Source: CAYUMU01 sp964445985
GTDB taxonomy: Bacteria > Planctomycetota > Planctomycetia > Pirellulales > S012-138
Assembly: GCA_964445985.1 (NCBI GenBank)
Contig: CAYUMU010000077.1
Location: 1-31,415, forward strand
DNA length: 31,415 nt
Direction: 5' to 3'
Positions 24,491 to 31,415 of this stretch are shown here, piece after piece; position 1 is the first letter of the stretch; every line of letters starts with the position of its first letter. A program made the translations under genes and the position numbers. The notes under the pieces were generated by a model. That model worked only from the letters and a program-made list of their open reading frames with translations, ran no database searches and was not told where the DNA came from.

Positions 24491-25150
24491 CTAGTAGCTG
24501 ACCGGCGTGGCCGGCCGGAGGATGGGGCGTTCCGGCGGCAGCAATAGTTCGTTGCTCATGCTCGGTAGCGAAGGCACGGTAAGGCCGGCTATCTCCAGAA
24601 AATTCTTGAGCAGCCGATAACCCTGGCGGGTGAGCACCGACTCGGGGTGGAATTGCACCCCGTACACGGCCCAGTCGCGGTGCTGGAGCCCCATGATGGC
24701 GCCATCTTGTGTGTGGGCTGTTACCTTGAGCGCCGCGGGCAGCGACGATTTCTCAGCCACCAATGAATGGTAGCGGCCCGCGGTGAAGGGGTTTTCCAGC
24801 CCGGCGAAGAGGGGCGATCCATCGTGGAAAACAGGAGACGCGCGGCCGTGCATCGGCTCAACGGCGCGCACGATGTTCCCGCCGAATGCCTGAGCGATGG
24901 CTTGATGGCCCAGGCAGACTCCCAGCAGGGGAATCGTGCCGGCGAATTCTTTGACCACCTCCAAGCTGCAGCCGGCCTCGTTGGGGGCGCGGGGGCCGGG
25001 CGAAATGACGATGGCCGAGGGCGCCAGGGCGGAAACCTGCGCGGGGGTGATCGCGTCGTTACGGACCACGTGGGTCTCTTGCCCTAGCCGGCAGAAGTAG
25101 CGGGCCAGGTTGAAGACGAAGCTGTCGTAGTTGTCGATCAGCAGAATCAA
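24491..25150 (-). CDS. trpG: Anthranilate/aminodeoxychorismate synthase glutamine amidotransferase
   Basis: 219 residues. Class I glutamine amidotransferase with the LLIDNYDSF N-terminus of TrpG/PabA, the oxyanion strand SPGPRAPNEAG, nucleophile Cys79 in GVCLGHQ, and the His/Glu pair in QFHPES. It releases ammonia from glutamine for a TrpE or PabB partner, to make anthranilate or 4-amino-4-deoxychorismate. The partner gene is not in the window, so TrpG and PabA cannot be separated. No ATG lies near the family start. I chose TTG at 25150, which puts ILLIDNYDSF at residue 2; the frame extends 48 codons upstream without family features. About 20 residues at the C-terminus go beyond the core. It is divergent from the pseudokinase gene. 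Confidence 0.9.
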   Translation of the reverse strand: MILLIDNYDSFVFNLARYFCRLGQETHVVRNDAITPAQVSALAPSAIVISPGPRAPNEAGCSLEVVKEFAGTIPLLGVCLGHQAIAQAFGGNIVRAVEPMHGRASPVFHDGSPLFAGLENPFTAGRYHSLVAEKSSLPAALKVTAHTQDGAIMGLQHRDWAVYGVQFHPESVLTRQGYRLLKNFLEIAGLTVPSLPSMSNELLLPPERPILRPATPVSY

Positions 25151-25350
25151 AGGGGAGTCCGACCCGGGGTAGGTTTTGCGATTCCAGTGCCTTGCGACCA
25201 CCGCGCGACGCCAGCCACCCCCGAGGGCAGGCACCGCGATGCTAGCGATGGATGCGGCCGTGGTAGCCGCGGACTGCTCTTGCCGCTGGGGCAAGCTTAT
25301 GATAGCACGCCCTTCTCGAATTGTGACCGTTTTCGCATGCGCGACGCCCC

Positions 25351-27714
25351 ATGTCTCAACGCCCTTCGGATAGCCTGGTTCGCACGCTCGCCATGCTGCA
25401 CCTGGCGGGCGAACGCGACTGGGCCAGCGTGGCGCCGCGGGTGCGGAAGTTGGCCCGCGACTTGCCGTGCTTCGATTCGCTGTGGATCGATGCCCTGCAA
25501 CAAACCCAGCGGATCACCGCCTACCAAGCCGCCGAGTTGCACGCCGGGCGAGGGCTGCAGTTGCGGTTGGGGCCGCACCTGATTCAGCAGCGGATCGGCA
25601 GCGCCGGCTGCGGCGTGCAGTACGAGGCCGTGCATTCAGACACCCGCCAGCGGATGCTGCTGGTGGTGCAAACTCAAGAACCGGCTGCGGCGGAAGCGGC
25701 CCTGGCGAGGCTGAAAATCTCCATTGCCAAGCTTGGGGAATCCCAGCAGGGCGGGGTCCACGGGCCGATTTCCGCTGGCTACGAGGGACAGCAGCTTTGG
25801 GCGGCAGGCCCTCTGGTTTCCGGGGAAAGGGCCGCCCATTGGCTGGTGGAATTCGGCCGATTTCCTGGCGAAGCCGTGCTGGAGATTGCCCGGCAGTTGG
25901 TAGCGTGCCTGGCCGGTCTGGAAGCCGCCCAATTGACGCACGGCGAAATCACGGCCTACCAGTTATTGCTCACACGGTCGGGCAGAATCAGTTTGCCGTT
26001 GGCCACCTGGCGGAGCGCGGTGCGGCCGACCGAGAGTCTGGCGTCCGCCGATTTGCCGGCCGAAGCGTTCGACGGTTTAGCGCCGGAGCGATTGATTCAC
26101 GGGTCGCCGCCCAGCGTGGCCAGCGAAATGTACGCCTGCGGCGCCCTGCTGTGGCAATTGGCCGCGGGCCGAACTCCGTTGGCTGGCGGCAACGCGCTGG
26201 GCAAACTGCGGGCGGCGCAAGAAGGGCGAATCCCTGAGATTCGCCGCTACGCGCCGCAACTTGGAGAGCCGCTAACACAACTGATCGGCAGCCTGCTCCA
26301 GATGGCCCCGGCAGCCCGGCCAGTTTCTTTCGCGCAGGTTGCTCGTGAGCTGGGTCCCCCGACAGCGAAGGGGCAAAGTTGCCTCCGCGGCTGCCTGCGA
26401 AATCCGCTGGCCTCGGCTCCTCGGGTGATCGCTCGTTCTCCGCGTCGCGTCCGCAAACGGCGCAAGTCGCCCAAGGCGGCCGTGGTGCAGGGATTGGGCC
26501 TGCTGTTTGTGGCCCTGCTGGCGGGGTCGTGGTTGGGAAGGACCGATGGTCCGACAACTCCGCCCGAAGGCGGTGTGGCTCAAGTGAGCGCGGGTTCGGG
26601 TTTGGAAGCATCGACCGATTCGACTCGCCCGGGCGCCGCGAACGACGGGCAATCGATATCGCCGACCGAACCGGTGGAGCCCGCGATTGCCCCCGAACCT
26701 TCACGGCCGGACGAATCCCCGCCGAGGGCGCCAACCCAGCTGGTTTCCACGCGGCGTTCGGCCGCGCAAACGCTGGTATTGCCCTCGGGCGAAGTCACGC
26801 GGCTGACTGCCGAGCAGCTTGAGCAGGTTTCGGTGGTGCGGTGCGAGGGAGGCCGGGCCATTGTGGAATTGCCAGAGAACGGCCTGACGATCGCCGGCGC
26901 CGAGATTGAGTTTGAAGCCATCGACTTTGTGTGGCCCCCGGTCACGGCCAACCCTGCCGACGCGCCGCGGCAGCCGGCGATGTTGATTCTGCGGGTAGGG
27001 CATGCCCGATTTGTGGGATGCCGATTCCGTTCTTTTGGCGACGTGGAAGCGGTGGCCATTCGTTGGCAGGGGAGCACCGAAACCGAGGGCGATCAATTGC
27101 GGACGGGGTTGCTCGAGATCAATCGCTCGGTGCTGGAGAATGTTGCCGCCGTGCAGTTGCAGACTTATGGCGCCATGTCGGTGCGGGCCACGGGCACGCT
27201 GCATTTGGGACCCGGTCCGCTGGTGCGGTTAACCCGCTGCCCCGCGGCCGATGAGCCTGTGGCGATCGTGCTCGAACGATGCACGCTGCGCGGCGCGGGT
27301 TCGGTGTTGGAGTGTGGTTACCGACGATTGGAAGCGAGGCCGGCCTCCATCTCGCTGGCCAGCGCTGATTGTGTATTCGCAGGGGAAGACGGGGCGCTGA
27401 TTTCATTTGCGGGACCGACATCGCCCGAGGCATGGCTGCCGAGCATGGCCTGGAAAGGCCAGGGCTCGGTGATGGAAGATTCTCTAACGGTTGTTCAGTG
27501 GCGAGATTTCTCGGCGGGCGATGGCGTGGCGAGCGACCGCCCGGTTGACGAGCAGCGGTTGGCGGTCGAAGGCCTGGTGCGTAGCCGGCTGGAATTTGCC
27601 GGGCCAGCGGGAGCAGGTCCCGCCGCGAGTCGCCTGGTTCGCTGCCAGGCGCCGCTACGCTCGGTGGAGCTGCCCGGCATTCAAGGCAGCTCGCTGCCTC
27701 ACGAACAGCCGTAA
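25351..27714 (+). CDS. Membrane pseudokinase with extracytoplasmic domain
   Basis: 787 residues. Residues about 25-75 (ITAYQAAELHAGRG) match the segment planctomycete kinases carry before the catalytic domain. About 75-335 keep a kinase fold: a glycine-rich loop (GSAGCG, 83-88), LTHGEITAYQLLL (196-207) in the HRD position, LAPERL (243-248) in the APE position, and a C-lobe ending MAPAARPVSFAQV. The catalytic parts are lost: LLVV (103-106) instead of VAIK, HGE instead of HxD, no DFG. It should not phosphorylate. A basic stretch (RSPRRVRKRRKSPK) and one membrane helix (about 378-395) put about 390 C-terminal residues outside: a Pro/Ser linker, then beta strands with repeated short turns (FVGCRFRSFGDV, EINRSVLENV) suggesting a beta-helix. 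A likely ligand- or scaffold-type receptor, inferred. Confidence 0.8.
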   Translation: MSQRPSDSLVRTLAMLHLAGERDWASVAPRVRKLARDLPCFDSLWIDALQQTQRITAYQAAELHAGRGLQLRLGPHLIQQRIGSAGCGVQYEAVHSDTRQRMLLVVQTQEPAAAEAALARLKISIAKLGESQQGGVHGPISAGYEGQQLWAAGPLVSGERAAHWLVEFGRFPGEAVLEIARQLVACLAGLEAAQLTHGEITAYQLLLTRSGRISLPLATWRSAVRPTESLASADLPAEAFDGLAPERLIHGSPPSVASEMYACGALLWQLAAGRTPLAGGNALGKLRAAQEGRIPEIRRYAPQLGEPLTQLIGSLLQMAPAARPVSFAQVARELGPPTAKGQSCLRGCLRNPLASAPRVIARSPRRVRKRRKSPKAAVVQGLGLLFVALLAGSWLGRTDGPTTPPEGGVAQVSAGSGLEASTDSTRPGAANDGQSISPTEPVEPAIAPEPSRPDESPPRAPTQLVSTRRSAAQTLVLPSGEVTRLTAEQLEQVSVVRCEGGRAIVELPENGLTIAGAEIEFEAIDFVWPPVTANPADAPRQPAMLILRVGHARFVGCRFRSFGDVEAVAIRWQGSTETEGDQLRTGLLEINRSVLENVAAVQLQTYGAMSVRATGTLHLGPGPLVRLTRCPAADEPVAIVLERCTLRGAGSVLECGYRRLEARPASISLASADCVFAGEDGALISFAGPTSPEAWLPSMAWKGQGSVMEDSLTVVQWRDFSAGDGVASDRPVDEQRLAVEGLVRSRLEFAGPAGAGPAASRLVRCQAPLRSVELPGIQGSSLPHEQP

Positions 27715-28099
27715 ACCGGCTGCTGAGTACCGTTTGCTCTTTGCACAACGATCGGCGGCATGGGACCTGTCCTGCTGGATTTGACGCCCTAGGGTTTACG
27801 ACGTAGGGTTGCCCTAGCGGCAGGTTTGCCGTGGATTGCCGCGTGATCCGCCGTTTCCGGCTGACTTTGGACAGAAGCCGGCTGAAGTGCGTCTGATGTT
27901 GACGCTCGCCAGTCTGAACGGCGCCGCTGAGCGGTATGCCCGCGGATCGAGAAATCTGACGAAGGCCGTTTGGCGAGATCCGATTGAGCGTGAAGGTTGA
28001 TCGAGATTCTGGTTTGAGTTCAGGGTGCTTCGTGTCGGTTGGGAAGAAGAATCGAAGGCCTTTTCATATTACGTGTGTCCCCGGAATGAGACGCCTTCC
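27715..28099. other. Non-coding gap before the pilin gene
   Basis: These 385 bases hold a small hairpin, TAGGG-TTG-CCCTA (27804-27816), about 90 bases after the pseudokinase stop, with no T-run. A TTGACG (27781-27786) has only a poor -10. No further gene is supported. Confidence 0.4.
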
Positions 28100-28297
28100 A
28101 TGTTACGTCCAATCCTTCGCTTTGTTTGCGACGAGAGCGGTCCTACCGCCGTTGAGTATGCCGTGTTGCTCGCCATGATCATGCTCTCCATCTTGGGTGT
28201 GATCGGCGTGGTGGGCAATCAGGCCGGAGGCATGTGGGGAGATATTCAAACCGACCTGGATTCCCACGGTTTCGGCGCGCCGCCCCCCGGAAACTAG
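28100..28297 (+). CDS. flp: Flp/Fap-type pilin
   Basis: 65 residues from ATG 28100; 25 residues upstream in frame are unlike the family. It has a short charged leader and the prepilin-peptidase site DESG/PTAVEYA (cleavage after Gly14, then Glu19 and Tyr20), followed by one hydrophobic helix (about 20-40) and a short tail. Flp pilins are exported and assembled by the Tad secretion apparatus into adhesive fibres. None of the Tad genes (peptidase, TadA ATPase, secretin) is in the window, so this is an orphan subunit gene that would depend on a locus elsewhere. Confidence 0.88.
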   Translation: MLRPILRFVCDESGPTAVEYAVLLAMIMLSILGVIGVVGNQAGGMWGDIQTDLDSHGFGAPPPGN

Positions 28298-28347
28298 CGT
28301 TGGTTTCCCATGGGCCAGGCAGGTTCGCGCGGCTTGGCCGGCGATTA

Positions 28348-29628
28348 TTACTTGTTGGGTCGCGGTTCGGGCGCAACGCCGGGCGCAAATGGCCAATCCG
28401 TTGCCTGATAGCGAACATCGAGGTAGGGCGTTTCGCGCTTGGATTCGCCCGCCAGGCAGTTCATGCCGGCATCGAGGATGCCGGTGGTGAGCAGGGTGCG
28501 CTCGATCGGGTAGGGTGCTTTGCCGGTGTGGATCATCTCGTCGATGGCTTTCACCAAGTAGGTGAAATGATAGTAGGGCACGCCTTCTTGCAATTGGAAC
28601 CAGGTGGCGCGAGGATCAGGTTCGCCTGCGACTTGCACCGCACAAGCAAACTCGGGGGTCAGCCTGGTATTCATGGCCACGGTGGCGCGGAGCCCATCGT
28701 TGTATTCCATGAGCCAGAACACGGCCTTGGGGTCCATCCCCTTTTTTGAACGGCGTTTTTCAGGCGTGGCGCCAACCGCCGCATCGAGCAGCTTGCGCGA
28801 CCAACGCCCGGCCTTTTCGGCCTGCTCGATCCCCTCGCCTGTCACAATCTCGATGTTCTTCACGCCGGTTTCGCCGCCTTGGCGGCGCTCGATCAGGCAT
28901 TGCATGCCTTCGATGGCGTGGAAACCGTAGGCTTCGATGCCTCCGTAGCTAATGACCAAAGCTTCTGTCACTTTGGCGTTGCGCGGGAGCTCCAGGGCGG
29001 GAATGCGCCAGGCGACGGGCACGGAAGAACCGGCCAGAAAGGGGATCTTCAGGGCTTGAGCCCGATCGTACATGTGGCGGGCGTCTTTCCAGTTCCAGGC
29101 CAGGTGCTTGTCGTTGAAGATGGGGCGGACTTCGCCGTATTTTTCGTAGACGTCGGCAATGCTGTCGAAGAACCGCCGCCGCGGATACATGTGCTGATTG
29201 GTGACTGGGTCGGAGGGATAGTCGCCGTGTTCGCCGATACTCAGCACCCCAGCGACCGCTACCTGTTTACCGCCGAGGGTAATCGCTTCTTCGACGGAGT
29301 CGCAGATTTTGAAGCCATGTTGCTCGGCCTTGGCGCGGCTAATGTCGTTGGCCGGCACCTGGTCGGTCACCAGCGACACCAGCTTGAGCTTGGGACCCGC
29401 GCCGCCGAGTTGATCGAAGCCATCCAGGATTTTTCCGAGGATCACATCGGCGTGGCTATTGGCGCGATACATGGTGACCACGGCCGCGACCGGTAAGATG
29501 CCGTTCTCGTTTGGGGCGTTGTCGCCGCCGAAGACGCTGCCCTGGCGGCCCAAGCCCAGCGGTAACGATCCAGCAGCAGCCGTGGCCAGCGAAGTTCGCA
29601 AGAAGTCGCGTCGATGCAGATGGTTCAT
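28348..29628 (-). CDS. Tat-exported Gfo/Idh/MocA-like protein
   Basis: 426 residues. The N-terminus is a twin-arginine signal (RRDFLR at 6-11, then a hydrophobic Ala/Leu/Gly stretch), so the folded protein is exported. The C-terminal half resembles the Gfo/Idh/MocA oxidoreductase fold: HFTYLVKAIDEMIHTGKAPYPIERTLL followed by TTGILDAGMNC matches the family's 'EFl.aI..G..P...' end. The N-terminal nucleotide-binding part is atypical: no GxGxxG after the signal, but AVVTMYRANSHADVILGKIL instead, so cofactor binding and enzyme activity are doubtful. Such Tat-exported relatives are abundant in planctomycetes. It converges with the pilin gene, with 50 bases between stops. GGAG lies 12 bases before ATG. 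Confidence 0.7.
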   Translation of the reverse strand: MNHLHRRDFLRTSLATAAAGSLPLGLGRQGSVFGGDNAPNENGILPVAAVVTMYRANSHADVILGKILDGFDQLGGAGPKLKLVSLVTDQVPANDISRAKAEQHGFKICDSVEEAITLGGKQVAVAGVLSIGEHGDYPSDPVTNQHMYPRRRFFDSIADVYEKYGEVRPIFNDKHLAWNWKDARHMYDRAQALKIPFLAGSSVPVAWRIPALELPRNAKVTEALVISYGGIEAYGFHAIEGMQCLIERRQGGETGVKNIEIVTGEGIEQAEKAGRWSRKLLDAAVGATPEKRRSKKGMDPKAVFWLMEYNDGLRATVAMNTRLTPEFACAVQVAGEPDPRATWFQLQEGVPYYHFTYLVKAIDEMIHTGKAPYPIERTLLTTGILDAGMNCLAGESKRETPYLDVRYQATDWPFAPGVAPEPRPNK

Positions 29629-29667
29629 GGTGGCGGGTCGCTCCCAGGAGGAAGGAAAGTAGGCGGA

Positions 29668-30291
29668 GTGTGGCCGGGTGGATTCGGTAGGCAGGTACTA
29701 AGGATAACCCGGCGGAATGTCCGGCGCAAGCGCGAAGTTTTGCCCTGGCGAGGTTTGCGGGCGGAGGAACTGGCCGATAATCTGGATTGGTGGGAGGCCA
29801 CGTGGCAGAACCACGCGTTGCTGGAACCGTTGCTGGCCCCCGGCACTCCGCTACGAGAGATGGGCCGGCTGGGCTCGGATAACCTGGGGCGGATGCTGGC
29901 GGAGTTGTTGCCCACCGGACTGATCAAACCCGGCCGGTGGCAGAAAACACTGGCTGAAGTCGCGCGTGGCTCGCGGGTTCATGCGCTGGTCGTGCAGCAA
30001 TCGCTGCAATCGGCCCTGCAAGGCGACCCCCAAACGATGCCGCGCGACTACGGCAAATTGCTGGAATTGCTCCAGGAACTCTCGATCGAAACCGGCCAGA
30101 GCATCAACTGCCAGCCAGCTCGCGAGTTCCTCGCCAAAGTGAAAGGCTCTGGCAAGGCGGCCAGCACGGCCAAAGCCTTGCTGACCATCGAACCTACCCC
30201 ATTCAACGTGTCGGGCCATCCTCTGATGCGGCAAGCCCTGGACCAGCGAATCCAAGCGGCAATGGCAAGACAAGAGTTGGGCCAGACGTAA
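29668..30291 (+). CDS. Unrecognised helical protein, possibly a truncated C-terminal piece
   Basis: About 207 residues from GTG 29668. This start is preceded by AGGAGGAAGGA (29646-29656), the strongest Shine-Dalgarno stretch nearby, though it lies a little far away. The first 30 residues are basic and low in quality; a TTG near 29740 could be the true start. The rest is alpha-helical (DNLDWWEATWQN, LLELLQELSIETGQS, then a Lys-rich GKAASTAKALL). It looks like a helical-repeat tail of a longer protein whose front is missing. No motif gives a function. It lies directly 5' to 5' with the Tat gene, sharing a small divergent region. Confidence 0.5.
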   Translation: MWPGGFGRQVLRITRRNVRRKREVLPWRGLRAEELADNLDWWEATWQNHALLEPLLAPGTPLREMGRLGSDNLGRMLAELLPTGLIKPGRWQKTLAEVARGSRVHALVVQQSLQSALQGDPQTMPRDYGKLLELLQELSIETGQSINCQPAREFLAKVKGSGKAASTAKALLTIEPTPFNVSGHPLMRQALDQRIQAAMARQELGQT

Positions 30292-30377
30292 GGTGGGCCT
30301 GGTCATTGTGACGGTTCGCGTTGCAGACGACAGGTATGATGCTGACCATCCAAAAATCAAGTGAGCCCAATCGATAA

Positions 30378-30959
30378 ATGAGCGCCGCCGAACAAGCCAT
30401 TTTGGATCGCGTCAATGCCGATAACTGGGCGGTGCTCTATCGCTGCAGGTGGTCGAAGCCTGATGCTGAACTTGTGGTGCCTGAGTTGACGGAATTGCTC
30501 GAAAGCGAAACCGCTGAGATCAAGCAAGAAGCGTTGCGAGCCCTGTTTCGCATCGGAGCGCCTGCTGTTTCAGCGGCTCCACAAGTTGCCGGGCTCACTC
30601 AATCGCCGGAACCCATGACGAAACATTTAGCTGTTTTGACACTTGGCCAGATAGCACATACCCATCCAGACCTTTGTGTTGAACCACTGGCATCGACGTT
30701 GAACGACCCGATCTGTTGTCGCATCGCCTTAGGGACATTGGCTTTCATAGGCTCGGCAGCAAACGGTGCGCTCGACCGCGTGAAACCATTATTATCTCAT
30801 TCAGATGCGAAAGTGCGGAAGGCCGCGGTCGTGACAGCCGCTGCCATCCATGTTTCGGATCCGGAGATCGTTGAGTTGCTCCGTCACGCATCAGCTGACC
30901 GAAGCAAAATCGTTCGCGAAGCTGCGGGCAAATGTTTGCAGACTGTGAGGATTGGTTAA
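30378..30959 (+). CDS. Small HEAT-repeat protein
   Basis: 193 residues forming about five helical HEAT-like repeats, for example TAEIKQEALRALFRIG, then EPMTKHLAVLTLGQIA, then DAKVRKAAVVTAAAIH, each with the typical A-L-x-x-L-G/I ending. HEAT solenoids are protein-binding scaffolds; some planctomycete ones bind lyases or sensors. No signal peptide or membrane helix, so it is cytoplasmic. Bases are visibly more AT-rich than in the block 7378-11079, which suggests accessory DNA. No start other than ATG 30378 is needed, but its ribosome-binding site is weak. It is followed 127 bases later by another unrecognised gene on the same strand. Confidence 0.75.
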   Translation: MSAAEQAILDRVNADNWAVLYRCRWSKPDAELVVPELTELLESETAEIKQEALRALFRIGAPAVSAAPQVAGLTQSPEPMTKHLAVLTLGQIAHTHPDLCVEPLASTLNDPICCRIALGTLAFIGSAANGALDRVKPLLSHSDAKVRKAAVVTAAAIHVSDPEIVELLRHASADRSKIVREAAGKCLQTVRIG

Positions 30960-31086
30960 CATAGCATTTCGCCAAGTGGGAGAACTGAGTGCCTTGAATG
31001 AGCTTCGTCAAACGGGTGATGACCACACGGCTTCGTGACTGCCCAGCGGAGTGGCATAACGGCCTTCGATTAACCGGACAAGAACC

Positions 31087-31415
31087 ATGGCGGATCTTAA
31101 TCAGGACCTGTTTGCGATCCTTCGAATTGGACACGAGACATCGACGCGAGGCGCCGGCCTTTCGATGCGGGAGGCCCTGAGGCGGACCCAGTACCAGGCT
31201 CGCCGCGCCAGCTTCGAGCCTGACAACCTGCGAGCGTTACTCGAACGCTCACCGGAACTCTCGGAGGAATGGCTCGCGTACTCGGAGGACAAACGGACGA
31301 GCCGAGGCTGGTATTTGTTGCCGTCTGCGGAGATCGGCCGGGTTGGAGACCCGGGCTCTCGAAGTGCTGGTCTGGCTGATGAACTGGGCCGCGGTGTCAA
31401 TGTTGTTCAAGATCA
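31087..31415 (+). CDS. Unrecognised protein, 5' part only (runs off the right edge)
   Basis: From ATG 31087 the frame stays open for 109 complete codons to the end of the window, so it is truncated by the boundary. The product starts MADLNQDLFAILRIGHETS and contains ALRRTQYQARRAS, LLERSPELSEEWLAYSEDKR and SRGWYLLPSAEIGRV. It is charged, helical at first, and has no signal peptide. The EEWLAYSEDKRTSRGWY part recalls small hypothetical proteins in bacterial accessory DNA, but I cannot name a family. Spacing after the HEAT gene allows joint transcription. Confidence 0.55.
   Translation, partial: MADLNQDLFAILRIGHETSTRGAGLSMREALRRTQYQARRASFEPDNLRALLERSPELSEEWLAYSEDKRTSRGWYLLPSAEIGRVGDPGSRSAGLADELGRGVNVVQD

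Overview
The window looks like chromosomal DNA of a planctomycete, probably of the Pirellula/Lacipirellula type. This is inferred from gene content: an MJ0042-type zinc-ribbon membrane protein, Ser/Thr kinases with large extracytoplasmic domains, a TlpA-like secreted gene, a Tat-exported Gfo/Idh-like protein, a Flp pilin of the G-P-T-A-V-E-Y type, and palindromic intergenic repeats of a kind I associate with this phylum. The DNA is GC-rich, so nearly every true gene has long antisense shadow frames. No tRNA, rRNA or CRISPR array was seen.

Layout. (1) 1-161: the 5' end of a probable group II intron on the minus strand, abutting a perfect stem-loop. (2) 184-4305: an alpha/beta-hydrolase, a NagB/PIG-L fusion on the minus strand, and a small membrane protein whose tail resembles an RND-pump docking segment. 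(3) 4449-7107, minus strand: an Aas-like acyl-ACP/acyl-CoA synthetase and FabD (fatty-acid synthesis and activation). (4) 7378-11079: a cyclic-di-GMP block, with a diguanylate cyclase on the minus strand and, divergently, an HD-GYP phosphodiesterase with a degenerate receiver that overlaps a second diguanylate cyclase by ATGA. (5) 11282-14353: an HMW1C/GT41-like glycosyltransferase and a lipoprotein of the DNase-I/EEP fold. (6) 14623-20067: a zinc-ribbon membrane protein, a 1122-residue kinase-TM-beta repeat-caspase-EF-hand-helical repeat protein, and a NarL/FixJ response regulator. (7) 20223-24466: a broken TlpA/thioredoxin-like gene, a Fur-family regulator and Tex. (8) 24491-28297: a TrpG/PabA amidotransferase, a membrane pseudokinase with an extracytoplasmic domain, and a Flp pilin. 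(9) 28348-31415: a Tat-exported Gfo/Idh-like protein, an unrecognised helical protein, a HEAT-repeat protein in more AT-rich DNA, and an unrecognised gene that runs off the right edge.

The theme of the middle of the window is signalling: c-di-GMP synthesis and breakdown, a kinase joined to a caspase-like protease in one polypeptide, an orphan response regulator, and a kinase fold that has lost its catalytic residues. The kinase-caspase fusion is the best candidate for an unusual system. The pseudokinase, the HMW1C-like transferase and the intron boundary follow it.

All functional calls come from motif reading without database searches. Starts were moved from the longest open frame where a better start codon or ribosome-binding site was visible (fabD, second diguanylate cyclase, glycosyltransferase, zinc-ribbon protein, response regulator, fur, tex, trpG, flp).
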